64,000 nt of DNA from Gammaproteobacteria bacterium (lineage in GTDB: Bacteria; Pseudomonadota; Gammaproteobacteria; Pseudomonadales; Pseudohongiellaceae), in the NCBI GenBank assembly GCA_030831165.1, contig JAURLP010000019.1, positions 1 through 64,000 of the forward strand. The letters run 5' to 3'. This document shows, piece after piece, positions 20,904 to 32,385 of the stretch. The notes below the pieces were generated by a model. The model saw only the letters and a program-made list of their open reading frames with translations. It had not been told where the DNA came from and ran no database searches. The number at the start of each line of letters is the position of its first letter. Positions within the stretch are counted from its first letter, which is position 1. The translations under genes and the position numbers were made by a program.

Positions 20904-20959
20904 AGCTCCTTCCTCAAAATAATTTCTTACTCAAACTTTCATTTATCATGAATACCTGC

Positions 20960-21988
20960 TTAAAAAGCAAAATCAAACTGATCATCAAAAACTGGGCTTT
21001 TTTCCTGACCTATTAAACCTTGAGGTAAATCCGGGTTACGAGTTGCAGGGGTTCCTCTAGGATCTATATAGCCAGGTTCACCTGGCAGCCTGTATTGTGT
21101 GTTGGGCCGACCTTCTTCATCAAAAGTAAGATAGGTATTCTGGTTTTGGGCACACTCCCAGTATCGAATTCTCAGGCCTGCATCTTCCATATCCTGGCGG
21201 TGTCTAAAGGTATAGATAACGTTTAAAGGCTCCTCCAGCATCAAGTCATCATAGAAATAGACATTAACCGCTATTTTCATTTCATCATTCTCAGCATCCC
21301 ACCACTCATACCAGATTTCCAGGGTTTCTGCCTGGTTGCTGGTAGGCGGTGTGCCTCTAAAAAAGTCTGCAGGGTAAATATCCTCTGTATGGACAACCAA
21401 TACATCGCCAAGTTCATCATCCTTAGCCCAGAATCCAATACTGTCACCTGCCGCGAAATGCGTTCCATCAATATTGACATGTTCCTGGTTGATATAAATA
21501 CGTCGTGTATCATTAGCCAAGTCGTTATGCCATAGAGAGTAGCTTGGTGTATTTATAAATTCGCGTACATAAGGCTCTCTAAACCAACGTGGAATACCCG
21601 CTGGCTCACAGGTGGTTAAACGGTCATAGTCTACCCCGGCATTAAAAGCCTGATTTCCCAGATCAAGACGATATTTAAATGCTGCTTCATATTCTGGTGT
21701 TAGCACACCTGGAATAATTTCATCGTCCACCATGAATAATTGATTGTTACCTTGATGTGAGGCACTTGACCAAAGCCCTTCCCATTTAGGCACACTTAAA
21801 TAATCATGTTGTACGCCACCTTTATAGTAATCCATTAAATAATCATAATGGTCTCTGGAAGTTTCAAATTCCATTGGGAACGGAATTGCGTCAGGCAAAT
21901 TGCCTCCCCCAGGCTGAGCAAAGACTGACCCTGACGCCAGAAAACTTGCACTCAAAACAATGGTTTTAAAGTGTTTAGATAACGTCAT
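20960..21988 (-). CDS. uncharacterised exported protein associated with PQQ dehydrogenase
   Basis: 342 residues; the signal peptide MTLSKHFKTIVLSASFLASGSVFAQ is clear and no membrane segment follows. The mature part is rich in Trp, Tyr, Asp and Glu (GIPRWFREPYVREFI, VPKWEGLWSSASHQGN), with a C-terminal YWECAQNQNTYLTFDEEG. I do not recognise a catalytic motif. Its place, divergent from the PQQ dehydrogenase and upstream of DUF6152, suggests a periplasmic partner of that oxidase system. That is inference from context. Confidence 0.6.
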   Translation of the reverse strand: MTLSKHFKTIVLSASFLASGSVFAQPGGGNLPDAIPFPMEFETSRDHYDYLMDYYKGGVQHDYLSVPKWEGLWSSASHQGNNQLFMVDDEIIPGVLTPEYEAAFKYRLDLGNQAFNAGVDYDRLTTCEPAGIPRWFREPYVREFINTPSYSLWHNDLANDTRRIYINQEHVNIDGTHFAAGDSIGFWAKDDELGDVLVVHTEDIYPADFFRGTPPTSNQAETLEIWYEWWDAENDEMKIAVNVYFYDDLMLEEPLNVIYTFRHRQDMEDAGLRIRYWECAQNQNTYLTFDEEGRPNTQYRLPGEPGYIDPRGTPATRNPDLPQGLIGQEKSPVFDDQFDFAF

Positions 21989-22365
21989 ATTTCCCCCTAT
22001 GAAAATCGACTTAATATTGTTTTTATTAAAATTGAACCAGTCTGTGATATCTACCGATTCAAGCTGACTATCCTTATGTTCTTATTTATATTCTTATTTT
22101 TTTTGGACTTATATTTTTTCAGCTGTTTTTTCAATTAATTTGAAGAAATCAGGCTGAAATGAATTAAGCACTTTTTTTAGGCAAACTGCTAATTTTTACT
22201 CTTGCTAATACCTAAGTGGTCAATCATCAAACCATTAGGCAAAATAATCAAGCCCATAATTGTTCAAATTTGAAGGATCATAAAGATTAATATTGAACAA
22301 AGCCCAAGAATTGGTATGCTTGATCGTCTAATAAATACGTATCCACCCTCAAGGAGTTTTTACAA
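21989..22365. promoter_or_regulatory. divergent regulatory region of the exported-protein block
   Basis: A 377-base AT-rich gap with no ORF that I can support. It must hold both divergent promoters. It contains a perfect 12-base palindrome TTCAAATTTGAA (22263-22274), and a wider pair TTGTTCAA (22260-22267) / TTGAACAA (22293-22300) overlapping it. Both are candidate operator sites about 65-105 bases before the dehydrogenase start. Confidence 0.45.
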
Positions 22366-24522
22366 GTGAAAACAATTGCATCTTATTCTTCGCTGTTAGG
22401 TGGCCTCATTCTGTTGAGTGCTACATTTAATGCTACAGCACAACCAGGGCCCTTACCTGAAGACCCGGCCCATTACACTAATGATCAAGCTGAGCGTGGT
22501 GAAGCAATCTACCGTGAAACTTGCATCGTTTGTCATGGTGAAAACCTGAATGATGGTGAATTTGGAGCTCCCCTTACCGGTTCTTCTTTTTCTACCCGAT
22601 GGACTGGCATCAATATGGAAGCATTATTTGATGCTACTCGTGAAATGCCCCCAGGTCAGGCAAACAGCCTAAGCAGACAACAGTATATCGATACGATTGC
22701 GTTTATTCTGCAGGAAAATGATGTCCCTGCGGGTGATGACCCTTTGCCTGCAGATTCTGCTGAACTTGCAGCTTTGTTTGTCCCAGGGAATTCACTTGTC
22801 TCAGCTCAAGCTGTCAGAAGAAGTGGCGGCCCTGGTGGAGGCTTTGCGCCTGGTGTCCAGATACCTGAATGGCAATCAGATCCAAATCCGCTGGCAAATA
22901 TCTCTAACGTTACTCAAGACTTACTTGATAACCCGCCTGCAGGGTCCTGGCTGAATTGGCGAGGCACTTATGACGCAATGGGCTTCAGTTCCCTTGACCA
23001 GATTAACAAAAATAATGTCGATGACCTCCGCGTAGCCTGGTCACTATCACTTCCTCCTGGTCCAAATGAGTCAACTCCTTTGATTCATGAAGGAGTCATG
23101 TTCGTGCACAGTTTTGGTGACAACGTGATGGCTTTGAACGCCGTCACTGGAACAGAGCTCTGGCATTATCAACATGAACTAGCTGAAGATGCTCGGCCCA
23201 GTGTAAAAAGAAATATTTCCATCTATGAGGACAAAATCTACGCTGCCACCTCTGATGGGAAAGTGATTGCACTTGATATGCGAAGCGGCAGACTGGTTTG
23301 GGAAACTGAAGTAGGTGCAGCAATAACTGGTGGCCCTACAGTTGCTAGAGGTGTTGTCATGCAAGGAACGCTAATGACCAGACAACCTAACGTAGTTCCC
23401 GGCGGAGGCTTTATTCAGGCGCTGGATGCAGAAACTGGTGAAAAACTTTGGCGCTTCAACTCGATTCCGGAACCTGATGAACTAGGCGGCAATACCTGGA
23501 ATGGTGTCCCATATACACAAAGAAATGGTGGTTCATTCTGGACTGCAGGATCCTATGATCCAGAAAACAACCTGGTCTATTTTGCTCCCTCTCCAACTTA
23601 CGATACCGCTATGCTGGTTAATCCAGTTAATCAACCAAGTATCAATAATGATGCGCTGTTTACCAATTCAACTTTGGCTTTGAGGCCAGAAACTGGGGAG
23701 CTGGTTTGGTATTTCCAACATATGAACAATGATCAGTTTGATATGGATTGGATTTTTGAACGTATCATCATGGATGTTAATGTAGGTGGCAGAGAACGAC
23801 GTGTCTCACTTACAGCTGGCAAGCAGGGTTTTTATGATGCCAATGATGCTGTTACCGGTGAATATTTATTCTCTTATGACATGGGTCTGCAAAACTTCAT
23901 CCTGGGTGTCGATTTAGAATCAGGACGAAAAATAGTAGACATGTCACTCTACCCTGACGGTGAACGTAAAATCGTTTGTCCTCATGCCGGTGGTGGGCGC
24001 AGCTGGATACCCGGGGCATACAACCCTCAGACCCAAATGCTCTATGTTCCTGCCGTTGAATCTTGCATGGATCTTATGCCAACTGGAGAAGGTATGGGCA
24101 GTGGCGCACTTTCAGCAGGTTATAACTGGATGATCCGCCCACGCGATGACAGTGATGGCCTTTATGGACATATACAGGCTATCAATGTCAGTGAAAACAT
24201 GACTCAATCATGGATCGAGCGTCAGCGCGCACCGCAATCAACCGGGATACTTGCTACTGCAGGTGGACTTATTTTTGCTGGCGCCTTAGATCGTAACCTG
24301 ACGGCTTATGATGATATGACGGGTGAAAAATTATGGCAGGCAAAACTTAATGATGTACCGAACACCAATCCAGTCACTTTCTCTGTGGATGGCAAACAGT
24401 ATGTCGCAATTGTGGTTGGTTATGGTGGCGCTCAAACAGCCACTTTCGGAAGATTGGTTCCTGAAATCACCTTGCCAGCAGTGGCAAGTTCATCTGTATG
24501 GGTTTTTGAATTACCTGATTAA
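22366..24522 (+). CDS. cytochrome c-PQQ dehydrogenase fusion (quinohaemoprotein)
   Basis: 718 residues from a GTG start, chosen because AAGGAG (22351-22356) lies nine bases upstream and a signal peptide (to about ATAQPGPL) follows. Residues ~35-125 are a cytochrome c domain with the haem motif C-I-V-C-H at 53-57. Residues ~190-718 are an eight-bladed PQQ propeller with repeats such as VMALNAVTGTELWHY, VIALDMRSGRLVWE and YDDMTGEKLWQAKL, and a WGSYDPE-like TAGSYDPENNLVYFA. The usual quinohaemoprotein alcohol dehydrogenases carry the cytochrome at the C-terminus; here it is N-terminal. The usual NPAP loop near the calcium site reads SPTYDTAM. Periplasmic; electrons would pass from PQQ to haem to the respiratory chain. 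Substrate unknown. Confidence 0.85.
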   Translation: MKTIASYSSLLGGLILLSATFNATAQPGPLPEDPAHYTNDQAERGEAIYRETCIVCHGENLNDGEFGAPLTGSSFSTRWTGINMEALFDATREMPPGQANSLSRQQYIDTIAFILQENDVPAGDDPLPADSAELAALFVPGNSLVSAQAVRRSGGPGGGFAPGVQIPEWQSDPNPLANISNVTQDLLDNPPAGSWLNWRGTYDAMGFSSLDQINKNNVDDLRVAWSLSLPPGPNESTPLIHEGVMFVHSFGDNVMALNAVTGTELWHYQHELAEDARPSVKRNISIYEDKIYAATSDGKVIALDMRSGRLVWETEVGAAITGGPTVARGVVMQGTLMTRQPNVVPGGGFIQALDAETGEKLWRFNSIPEPDELGGNTWNGVPYTQRNGGSFWTAGSYDPENNLVYFAPSPTYDTAMLVNPVNQPSINNDALFTNSTLALRPETGELVWYFQHMNNDQFDMDWIFERIIMDVNVGGRERRVSLTAGKQGFYDANDAVTGEYLFSYDMGLQNFILGVDLESGRKIVDMSLYPDGERKIVCPHAGGGRSWIPGAYNPQTQMLYVPAVESCMDLMPTGEGMGSGALSAGYNWMIRPRDDSDGLYGHIQAINVSENMTQSWIERQRAPQSTGILATAGGLIFAGALDRNLTAYDDMTGEKLWQAKLNDVPNTNPVTFSVDGKQYVAIVVGYGGAQTATFGRLVPEITLPAVASSSVWVFELPD

Positions 24523-24594
24523 TAGACACCCTGCTCCTGGTGTTGATCTCATTACTTCAAACCAGGAGTATGAACTAACCATTAAAAGCATAAA

Positions 24595-24627
24595 CAAAAA
24601 AAGCCCTCATTAGAGGGCTTTTTTTAA
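24595..24627. terminator. bidirectional terminator after the PQQ dehydrogenase
   Basis: AAAAAAAGCCCTC and GAGGGCTTTTTTT form a strong stem with an ATTA loop, flanked by an A-run on the left and a T-run on the right. It ends the plus-strand dehydrogenase transcript and can back up termination of fusA from the other side. Confidence 0.9.
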
Positions 24628-24649
24628 TTACTAAAAAGGGTTAAATAAG

Positions 24650-24767
24650 GCGCTAGGTTATTGTATTCAATGCTTAGCAAAAATCCGCGTAGGAAAGGAA
24701 TGTATATTTTAATACATGACTGCCCGAGCAGATTTTTAACGCTAGCAGTGAATAGAAGAGCCAGCGC
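24650..24767. repeat. 118-bp imperfect palindrome in the fusA 3' region
   Basis: The element begins GCGCT and ends AGCGC. Going inward, the two arms share TATTCA, TGCT, AGC, AAAAATC, GC and GG in the same order on opposite strands, and meet at ATGTAT/ATACAT around an ATTTTA centre (near 24700-24717). As RNA or single-stranded DNA it would fold into one long bulged hairpin. It has no ORF and lacks a terminator T-run. It resembles the layout of REP- or MITE-like elements; family unknown. Confidence 0.55.
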
Positions 24768-24797
24768 TACTATATTCACCTAACAAAGAAAGCCCTA

Positions 24798-26888
24798 TTA
24801 GCCTTTCATAACTGCTTCAGCAACATTACTCGGCACTTCAGCATATTTAGTAAATTCCATTGTATATGTTGCTCGACCTTGCGTGGCAGAACGTAAATCC
24901 GTGGAATAACCAAACATCTCTGCCAATGGAACTTCGGCGTCAATGACTTTACCGGATGGTGTATCTTCCATACCCTGAACAATTCCTCGACGTCGATTCA
25001 AGTCTCCCATCACATCACCCATATAATCTTCAGGGGTGACCACTTCAACTTTCATGATTGGTTCAAGTAAAGCAGCGTCAGCTAGCAGTGCACCTTTTTT
25101 AAGGGCCATAGAGCCTGCAATTTTGAAAGCCATTTCAGATGAATCGACATCATGGAAAGATCCATCATAAAGTGTGACTTTCATGGCTAACAAAGGATAG
25201 CCTGCTAAGCAGCCATTTTTCATTTGTTCCTGCACGCCTTTATCAACAGCAGGAATGTATTCACGAGGAATCGTTCCACCTACAATTGCATTGACAAATT
25301 CGTATTCTGAATCGGCTGGTAATGGTTCCAGTTTAAGCCACACATGACCATACTGACCACGACCACCAGATTGTTTAACGTGCTTACCTTCAACTTCCAC
25401 GGTTTTACGGATAGTCTCACGATAGGCCACTTGTGGTTTACCGATATTCGCCTCAACGCCAAATTCACGACGCATACGATCAACAAGTACATCCAAATGT
25501 AATTCGCCCATACCAGAAATAATTGTTTGACCTGATTCTTCATCCGTTTCAACTCTGAAAGATGGATCTTCTTGCGCTAGTTTACCTAAGGCTATACCCA
25601 TTTTTTCCTGGTCAGCTTTGGTTTTTGGTTCTACTGCAACGGAAATCACGGGTTCCGGGAAATCCATTTTTTCCAATGTAATTTGCTTATCTTCTGCACA
25701 TAAGGTTTCACCGGTTGTGACATCTTTCAGACCAATCGCTGCAGCTATGTCGCCAGCTAGTACTTCCTTAATTTCTTCACGAGAGTTAGCGTGCATTTGA
25801 ACCATACGTCCGACACGTTCTTTTCTGTGTTTTAAGGGGTTGTATACGGAATCACCCGATTTCAAAGTGCCTGAATACACGCGGAAGAATGTTAAGGTTC
25901 CCACAAAGGGATCTGTCGCAATTTTAAATGCCAATGCAGCAAAAGGAGCCTTATCATCAGCTTCACGGGATTCGATAGTTTCACCATCTTCCAGAACACC
26001 TTGAATAGATTTAACTTCAGTTGGTGATGGAAGATATTCAACGACTGCATCCAAAACAGCCTGGACACCTTTATTTTTGAAAGCTGAACCACACAATGTT
26101 GGCACGATCTCATTGGCCAGAGTTCGAGTACGTAAGCCTAATTTGATTTCATCCTCAGTCAGGGTTTCACCTTCAAGATACTTGTCCATTAATTCTTCAT
26201 TGGCTTCGGCAGCAGCTTCAACCATCTGCTCATGCCATTTTTCAGCTTCAGCTCTCATATGATCCGGAATTTCAGCGTACACAAAAGTTGTACCCTGATC
26301 ATCTTCACTCCAGCGAATTTCTTTCATTTTCACCAGATCGATTACGCCTTTAAATTCGTCTTCTGCACCAATAGCCAACTGGATAGGGATTGGGTTTGCA
26401 CCCAATCTATCTTTCATTTGCTTTACTACTTTTAAGAAATCTGCGCCGGCACGGTCCATCTTATTGACAAACACTAATCGAGGAACTTCATACCGGTTGC
26501 CCTGACGCCAAACGGTTTCAGTTTGAGGCTGTACACCTGAACTACCACAAAGGACCACTACGGCACCGTCAAGCACACGAAGTGAACGTTCTACTTCAAT
26601 GGTAAAGTCAACGTGACCAGGAGTATCAATGATATTAATACGGTATTCTTCAAACTGCTTGTTCATTCCCTGCCAGAAACAAGTGGTAGCAGCAGAAGTA
26701 ATGGTAATTCCACGCTCCTGCTCTTGCTCCATCCAGTCCATAGTTGCAGCACCATCATGGACCTCACCAATTTTGTGAGAAACACCGGTATAAAAAAGTA
26801 CACGCTCGGTCGTCGTGGTTTTTCCGGCATCTACGTGAGCAACGATACCAATATTACGATAGCGATTGATGGGGGTTTTTCTAGCCAC
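24798..26888 (-). CDS. fusA: elongation factor G
   Basis: 696 residues with a GTG start (complement of 26886-26888). GTPase motifs: [19 protein letters not shown] (P-loop), [18 protein letters not shown] (switch II) and [10 protein letters not shown]. Domains II-V follow, with [14 protein letters not shown] in domain IV and [21 protein letters not shown] at the end. EF-G drives translocation and, with RRF, ribosome recycling. It lies 39 bases after rpsG in the str operon, but no tuf follows it, unlike in most gammaproteobacteria. Confidence 0.99.
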   Translation of the reverse strand: MARKTPINRYRNIGIVAHVDAGKTTTTERVLFYTGVSHKIGEVHDGAATMDWMEQEQERGITITSAATTCFWQGMNKQFEEYRINIIDTPGHVDFTIEVERSLRVLDGAVVVLCGSSGVQPQTETVWRQGNRYEVPRLVFVNKMDRAGADFLKVVKQMKDRLGANPIPIQLAIGAEDEFKGVIDLVKMKEIRWSEDDQGTTFVYAEIPDHMRAEAEKWHEQMVEAAAEANEELMDKYLEGETLTEDEIKLGLRTRTLANEIVPTLCGSAFKNKGVQAVLDAVVEYLPSPTEVKSIQGVLEDGETIESREADDKAPFAALAFKIATDPFVGTLTFFRVYSGTLKSGDSVYNPLKHRKERVGRMVQMHANSREEIKEVLAGDIAAAIGLKDVTTGETLCAEDKQITLEKMDFPEPVISVAVEPKTKADQEKMGIALGKLAQEDPSFRVETDEESGQTIISGMGELHLDVLVDRMRREFGVEANIGKPQVAYRETIRKTVEVEGKHVKQSGGRGQYGHVWLKLEPLPADSEYEFVNAIVGGTIPREYIPAVDKGVQEQMKNGCLAGYPLLAMKVTLYDGSFHDVDSSEMAFKIAGSMALKKGALLADAALLEPIMKVEVVTPEDYMGDVMGDLNRRRGIVQGMEDTPSGKVIDAEVPLAEMFGYSTDLRSATQGRATYTMEFTKYAEVPSNVAEAVMKG

Positions 26889-26927
26889 AGTCTAGACCTC
26901 AATTATTAAGTTGATTACAAAAATATT

Positions 26928-27410
<483 letters not shown>

Positions 27411-27478
27411 TCAGGGTATCCAGGATAAGAATAGTTTTCTTACCTGGCCTTACTGTTATAGATATAGATTAATTGATT

Positions 27479-27853
27479 TTAAGATTTAGGCCGCTTAGTT
27501 CCGTATTTGGAACGACCTTGTTTACGATCGGCAACACCAGAAGTATCCAGGCTGCCTCGAACAGTGTGATATCTCACACCAGGTAAATCTTTTACCCTGC
27601 CGCCTCTAATCAAAACCACAGAGTGTTCCTGCAGGTTATGACCTTCACCGCCAATGTAGGATGTAACTTCATAGGCATTGGTTAAGCGTACACGACAAAC
27701 TTTTCGTAGTGCTGAGTTTGGTTTTTTAGGCGTGGTCGTATAAACACGAGTACACACACCGCGGCGCTGTGGGCAACCTTGAAGGGCTGGCACATCACTT
27801 TTTTCAACTTTACTTCTTCTAGGCTTTCTAACCAATTGGTTAACAGTTGCCAT
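27479..27853 (-). CDS. rpsL: 30S ribosomal protein S12
   Basis: 124 residues, as in E. coli. It contains [19 protein letters not shown] and [27 protein letters not shown], the two loops at the decoding centre. Both classical streptomycin-resistance positions carry lysine, the wild-type state. It opens the str operon, read from the promoter at 27957-27985. Confidence 0.99.
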   Translation of the reverse strand: MATVNQLVRKPRRSKVEKSDVPALQGCPQRRGVCTRVYTTTPKKPNSALRKVCRVRLTNAYEVTSYIGGEGHNLQEHSVVLIRGGRVKDLPGVRYHTVRGSLDTSGVADRKQGRSKYGTKRPKS

Positions 27854-27956
27854 TCATAACTCCTGCACTATTTAGTTCGATAACTAATAATGCGATAACT
27901 AGCGCATCATTAAAAATATTGTTTGTTATTACTATCTATCCTAATAAAGAGGCGCG

Positions 27957-27985
27957 ATTTTAAAGAGCCGCACCTCTATAGTCAA
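27957..27985 (-). promoter_or_regulatory. sigma-70 promoter of the str operon (rpsL-rpsG-fusA)
   Basis: On the minus strand TTGACT (27980-27985) and TAAAAT (27957-27962) are separated by exactly 17 bases. The -10 is followed directly by CGCGCC, a GC-rich discriminator typical of promoters under stringent ppGpp control. The leader to rpsL is about 100 bases. Confidence 0.85.
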
Positions 27986-28023
27986 CTGTAGTAAGTAAAT
28001 CAGCCCACCCAGTTCGTATTTTT

Positions 28024-28062
28024 CTGCTTGGTGGAAACCTAAAACAGACTTCTACCAAGCAG
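28024..28062 (-). other. hairpin after rpoC without a T-run
   Basis: CTGCTTGGTGGAA (28024-28036) and TTCTACCAAGCAG (28050-28062) pair over 13 positions with one G-U/A-C type mismatch. The stem lies between the rpoC stop and the str promoter. On the minus strand it is followed by AAAAATAC, so it is not a standard intrinsic terminator; it may protect the rpoBC mRNA 3' end. Confidence 0.5.
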
Positions 28063-28094
28063 CGGTTTAATATTACAACAGAAACGCTATGCTA

Positions 28095-31000
28095 TCAGTC
28101 TTCCGTAGACTCGGAAGCACTCGCAACCTCAGAATTCAAGGCCTCGGTCAAAGCTGCTTCCACTTCACTGGCAGATACTGTATCTGATTCCTGTGCAGCA
28201 TTGCGCTTGGCTAAAGCATGCAAACGTCGATTTTCATGATATGTCAGACCTGTACCGGCTGGAATCAAACGTCCTACCACTACGTTTTCTTTCAAACCAT
28301 GTAAATAATCCTGTTTACCCGTGACGGCAGCTTCTGTAAGCACACGCGTAGTTTCCTGGAATGAAGCCGCAGAGATAAAGGACTCCGTTGCCAAAGAAGC
28401 CTTGGTTATACCTAGTAACACACGCTCATATTTAGCTGGTTGTTTGCCTTCTTCTCTCAACTTGGCATTCTCAGTTCTTACCTTGATGTATTCGACCTGC
28501 TCACCTTTAATGAAAGAAGAATCTCCCATATCGATGATTTCGGCTTTACGCAACATCTGGCGAACAATAACTTCAATATGCTTATCGTTTATTCGAACAC
28601 CCTGGAGTCGATACACTTCCTGCACTTCGTTAACAATATAGTTAGCAAGTGCTTCAACGCCCTTAAGCCGTAAAATATCATGAGGAGCTGGTGGCCCATC
28701 AGAAACAACCTCGCCCTTCTCAATAAATTCACCTTCAAACACAGTCATTTGACGCCATTTAGGAATCAGCACTTCATAATGATCACTACCATCAGTAGGC
28801 GTAATCACCAGACGACGCTTACCTTTGGTTTCTTTACCAAAACTAACCGTTCCGGAAATCTCAGCAAGTATTGCTGGCTCCTTCGGTCTACGGGCTTCAA
28901 ACAAATCAGCTACGCGTGGCAGACCACCTGTAATATCACGCGTTTTCGAACCTTCCTGTGGAATACGTGCGATAACGTCACCGATATTAACTTTACTTCC
29001 ATCTTCAACACCGACGATGGCTTTTGCTGGCAAGAAATAATGTGCCGGGACATTAGTGTCAGGAAGAGTTAACAGCTTGCCTTTACCATCCAGCAGAGTT
29101 ATGGCGGGACGTAAATCTTTCCCTGCTGAAGGTCGTTCAGCAGTATCCATTACTGAAATACTAGACAAACCAGTAATTTCATCAGTTTGATGCGTCACAC
29201 TCAGGCCTTCTTCCATGCCATCGAACTTCACCTTACCGGCAACTTCAACAACAATCGGGTGAGTATGCGGATCCCAGGTAGCAACTACCTGACCGATTTC
29301 AACTTCAGATTTATCTTCTCCATTAATAATAGAACCATACGGCAGTTTGTATCGTTCACGTTCACGACCATGAGTATCATCAACGATTAACTCACCAGAA
29401 CGAGAGACTACAACGAGCTCACCACTCACTTTTTTCACAGTTTTCATATTGTGCAAGCGGATGGTACCTGTAGTTTTTACCTGTACACTGTCAGCAGCAG
29501 TCGCTCTGGATGCCGCACCACCAATATGGAAAGTACGCATGGTTAACTGGGTACCTGGCTCACCGATAGATTGTGCAGCAACAACTCCGACCGCCTCGCC
29601 AATGTTGGCGAGATGACCACGACCCAAGTCACGACCATAGCAAAGTCGGCAAATGCCCAGTTCAGCCTCACAGGTTATCGCCGAACGAACAATAATTTCA
29701 TCAATGCTGTTGGTTTCCAAAGTATCGATCATTTTTTCGTCGATCAGTGTACCTGCCGCAATAACAGTTTCTCCATCACCATTAACCACATCCTGTGCCA
29801 CAACGCGGCCCAGCACACGCTCACCCAGTGGAGCAATAATATCGCCACCCTCAATAACAGGGTTCATGACCAGTCCGGTTTCAGTGCCGCAATCTGCTTC
29901 TTTAATAACCAGGTCTTGAGAAATATCAACCAAACGGCGTGTTAAGTAACCAGAGTTAGCTGTTTTCAATGCTGTATCTGCCAGACCTTTGCGAGCACCG
30001 TGAGTAGAAATAAAGTACTGCAGAATATTCAGGCCTTCCCTGAAGTTCGCAGTAATTGGCGTCTCAATAATGGAGCCATCTGGCTTGGCCATCAAACCAC
30101 GCATACCAGCCAGCTGACGAATCTGTGCGGGGGAGCCCCTGGCTCCTGAGTCAGCATAGATATACACCGAGTTGAAAGATTCCTGATCCTCTTCTTCCCC
30201 ATCCCGGTTGATTACTTTTTCAGTAGAAAGACCATCCATCATGGATTTTGCTACCTGATCATTAGCTCGAGACCAAATATCGATGACCTTATTATATTTT
30301 TCACCCTGAGTAACCAGACCTGAAGAGAATTGAGATTCAATCTCAGCTACTTCGCCTTCAGCCTTGGCAATCAGGGTTGCTTTTTCATCAGGAATAACAA
30401 AATCATTCACCCCGATAGAAGCACCTGAATAGGTTGAATATTTATATCCCATATACATCAACTGGTCAGCAAATATGACAGTTTCTTTCAAACCAACATT
30501 TCGATAACAGGTATTGATAATATTGGAAATCTGCTTTTTCGCCATTTTCTGATTAACCAGTGAAAACGGTAAACCGTCAGGTACAATATCAAACAGCAGA
30601 ACACGTCCAACTGTAGTTTCTTCAATTGACGTTTTCTCAATTGCTTCACCATTCTTATCAAACAATACTTCTTTCAAACGAACTTTGATCCGTGCTTGTA
30701 AATGAACATTCTTCGAGCTATAGGCTTTCATCACTTCATTTGTGTCGGCAAAAACCATTCCCTCTCCCTGTGCATTTACACGTGAGCGGGTCATGTAATA
30801 AAGACCCAGCACCACGTCTTGTGAAGGCACAATAATTGGCTCACCAGATGCAGGCGATAAGATGTTATTTGTCGACATCATCAGAGAACGGGCTTCTAGC
30901 TGTGCTTCCAGCGTCAGAGGAATATGCACAGCCATCTGGTCACCATCAAAGTCAGCGTTATAAGCAGCACAAACGAGAGGATGCAATTGAATTGCCTTAC

Positions 31001-32330
31001 CTTCAATCAATACTGGTTCAAATGCCTGTATACCTAATCTATGAAGCGTAGGCGCACGGTTTAATAAAATGGGATGCTCACGAATAACGTCTGCAAGAAT
31101 ATCCCAAACATCAGCCGTTTCTTTTTCTACCATTTTCTTGGCAGCTTTAATGGTTGTAGCAGCGCCACGTAAGATTAATTTACCTAGAATAAACGGTTTA
31201 AAAAGCTCCAGAGCCATTTTCTTGGGTAGACCAGCCTGGTGCAGTTTCAAGGTTGGTCCAACCACGATTACGGAACGACCAGAATAATCAACACGTTTCC
31301 CAAGTAGATTTTGACGGAAACGACCCTGCTTACCTTTAATCATGTCAGCAAGAGATTTTAATGGACGCTTGTTTGAACCTGTAATTGCTCTACCACGACG
31401 ACCATTATCCAGCAGGGCATCAACAGATTCCTGCAACATTCTTTTTTCATTACGAACGATGATATCTGGTGCGTTTAAGTCCAGCAGCCGTTTTAATCGG
31501 TTATTACGGTTAATGACTCGACGATATAAATCATTTAAATCCGAGGTGGCAAATCGACCTCCGTCCAGCGGAACCAGCGGACGCAAATCAGGTGGCAATA
31601 CTGGCAAGACTGACAAGACCATCCACTCAGGTTTATTACCTGAGTTAATAAAACCATCCAGAAGTTTCAGGCGTTTGGAAAGTTTTTTCAGTTTAGTTTC
31701 ACTATTGGTATTCGGAATTTCTTCACGCAGTGAATTTGCTTCTTCATTGATATCCAAATCTGTCATCAGATCCTGAATAGCTTCGGCACCCATTTTTGCC
31801 TGAAAATCATCACCAAATTCTTCCAGAGAATCATAGTATTGTTCGTCGTTTAATAACTGGCCACGTTCCAAAGTAGTCATACCTGGATCAGTGACAACGA
31901 ATGATTCAAAATACAAAATACGTTCAATATCACGCAAGGTCATATCCAGCAGCAATCCAATACGTGATGGTAATGATTTCAGGAACCAGATATGGGCAAC
32001 TGGGCTAGCCAGTTCAATATGGCCCATACGCTCACGACGCACTTTAGAAAGCGCAACTTCAACGCCACATTTTTCACAGATTACACCTCTATGCTTGAGG
32101 CGTTTGTACTTCCCACACAAACATTCATAGTCTTTAACCGGGCCAAATATTTTGGCACAGAACAACCCTTCTCTTTCTGGTTTGAAAGTACGGTAGTTGA
32201 TGGTCTCAGGTTTTTTCACTTCACCAAATGACCAGGAGCGAATTAATTGTGGCGACGCCAAACCAATCCGAATCGAATCAAAGTCTTTAGCTTGTGATTG
32301 TGACTTTAATAAACCTAATAGGTCTCTCAT
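28095..32330 (-). CDS. rpoC: DNA-directed RNA polymerase subunit beta'
   Basis: 1411 residues (E. coli 1407). The N-terminal zinc site is [20 protein letters not shown]; the catalytic magnesium loop is [12 protein letters not shown]; the second zinc site has [17 protein letters not shown]. The bridge helix and trigger loop region lies around [11 protein letters not shown]. The gammaproteobacterial SI3 insertion is present between the trigger-loop halves. It lies 55 bases after rpoB. After its stop there is a strong hairpin (28024-28062), but no T-run. Confidence 0.99.
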   Translation of the reverse strand: MRDLLGLLKSQSQAKDFDSIRIGLASPQLIRSWSFGEVKKPETINYRTFKPEREGLFCAKIFGPVKDYECLCGKYKRLKHRGVICEKCGVEVALSKVRRERMGHIELASPVAHIWFLKSLPSRIGLLLDMTLRDIERILYFESFVVTDPGMTTLERGQLLNDEQYYDSLEEFGDDFQAKMGAEAIQDLMTDLDINEEANSLREEIPNTNSETKLKKLSKRLKLLDGFINSGNKPEWMVLSVLPVLPPDLRPLVPLDGGRFATSDLNDLYRRVINRNNRLKRLLDLNAPDIIVRNEKRMLQESVDALLDNGRRGRAITGSNKRPLKSLADMIKGKQGRFRQNLLGKRVDYSGRSVIVVGPTLKLHQAGLPKKMALELFKPFILGKLILRGAATTIKAAKKMVEKETADVWDILADVIREHPILLNRAPTLHRLGIQAFEPVLIEGKAIQLHPLVCAAYNADFDGDQMAVHIPLTLEAQLEARSLMMSTNNILSPASGEPIIVPSQDVVLGLYYMTRSRVNAQGEGMVFADTNEVMKAYSSKNVHLQARIKVRLKEVLFDKNGEAIEKTSIEETTVGRVLLFDIVPDGLPFSLVNQKMAKKQISNIINTCYRNVGLKETVIFADQLMYMGYKYSTYSGASIGVNDFVIPDEKATLIAKAEGEVAEIESQFSSGLVTQGEKYNKVIDIWSRANDQVAKSMMDGLSTEKVINRDGEEEDQESFNSVYIYADSGARGSPAQIRQLAGMRGLMAKPDGSIIETPITANFREGLNILQYFISTHGARKGLADTALKTANSGYLTRRLVDISQDLVIKEADCGTETGLVMNPVIEGGDIIAPLGERVLGRVVAQDVVNGDGETVIAAGTLIDEKMIDTLETNSIDEIIVRSAITCEAELGICRLCYGRDLGRGHLANIGEAVGVVAAQSIGEPGTQLTMRTFHIGGAASRATAADSVQVKTTGTIRLHNMKTVKKVSGELVVVSRSGELIVDDTHGRERERYKLPYGSIINGEDKSEVEIGQVVATWDPHTHPIVVEVAGKVKFDGMEEGLSVTHQTDEITGLSSISVMDTAERPSAGKDLRPAITLLDGKGKLLTLPDTNVPAHYFLPAKAIVGVEDGSKVNIGDVIARIPQEGSKTRDITGGLPRVADLFEARRPKEPAILAEISGTVSFGKETKGKRRLVITPTDGSDHYEVLIPKWRQMTVFEGEFIEKGEVVSDGPPAPHDILRLKGVEALANYIVNEVQEVYRLQGVRINDKHIEVIVRQMLRKAEIIDMGDSSFIKGEQVEYIKVRTENAKLREEGKQPAKYERVLLGITKASLATESFISAASFQETTRVLTEAAVTGKQDYLHGLKENVVVGRLIPAGTGLTYHENRRLHALAKRNAAQESDTVSASEVEAALTEALNSEVASASESTED

Positions 32331-32385
32331 TCTCGTCCTCCGCCTGCTGTTACTATATTAATAATCAGTCAGGAAAAAATTGGTT

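Noticed and set aside
28024-28062. Intrinsic terminator after rpoC
   Set aside because: The hairpin is strong but no T-run follows on the transcribed strand, so it is listed only as a hairpin.
31342-31776. 144-codon ORF antisense to rpoC
   Set aside because: Shadow of rpoC; no start signals or recognisable domains.
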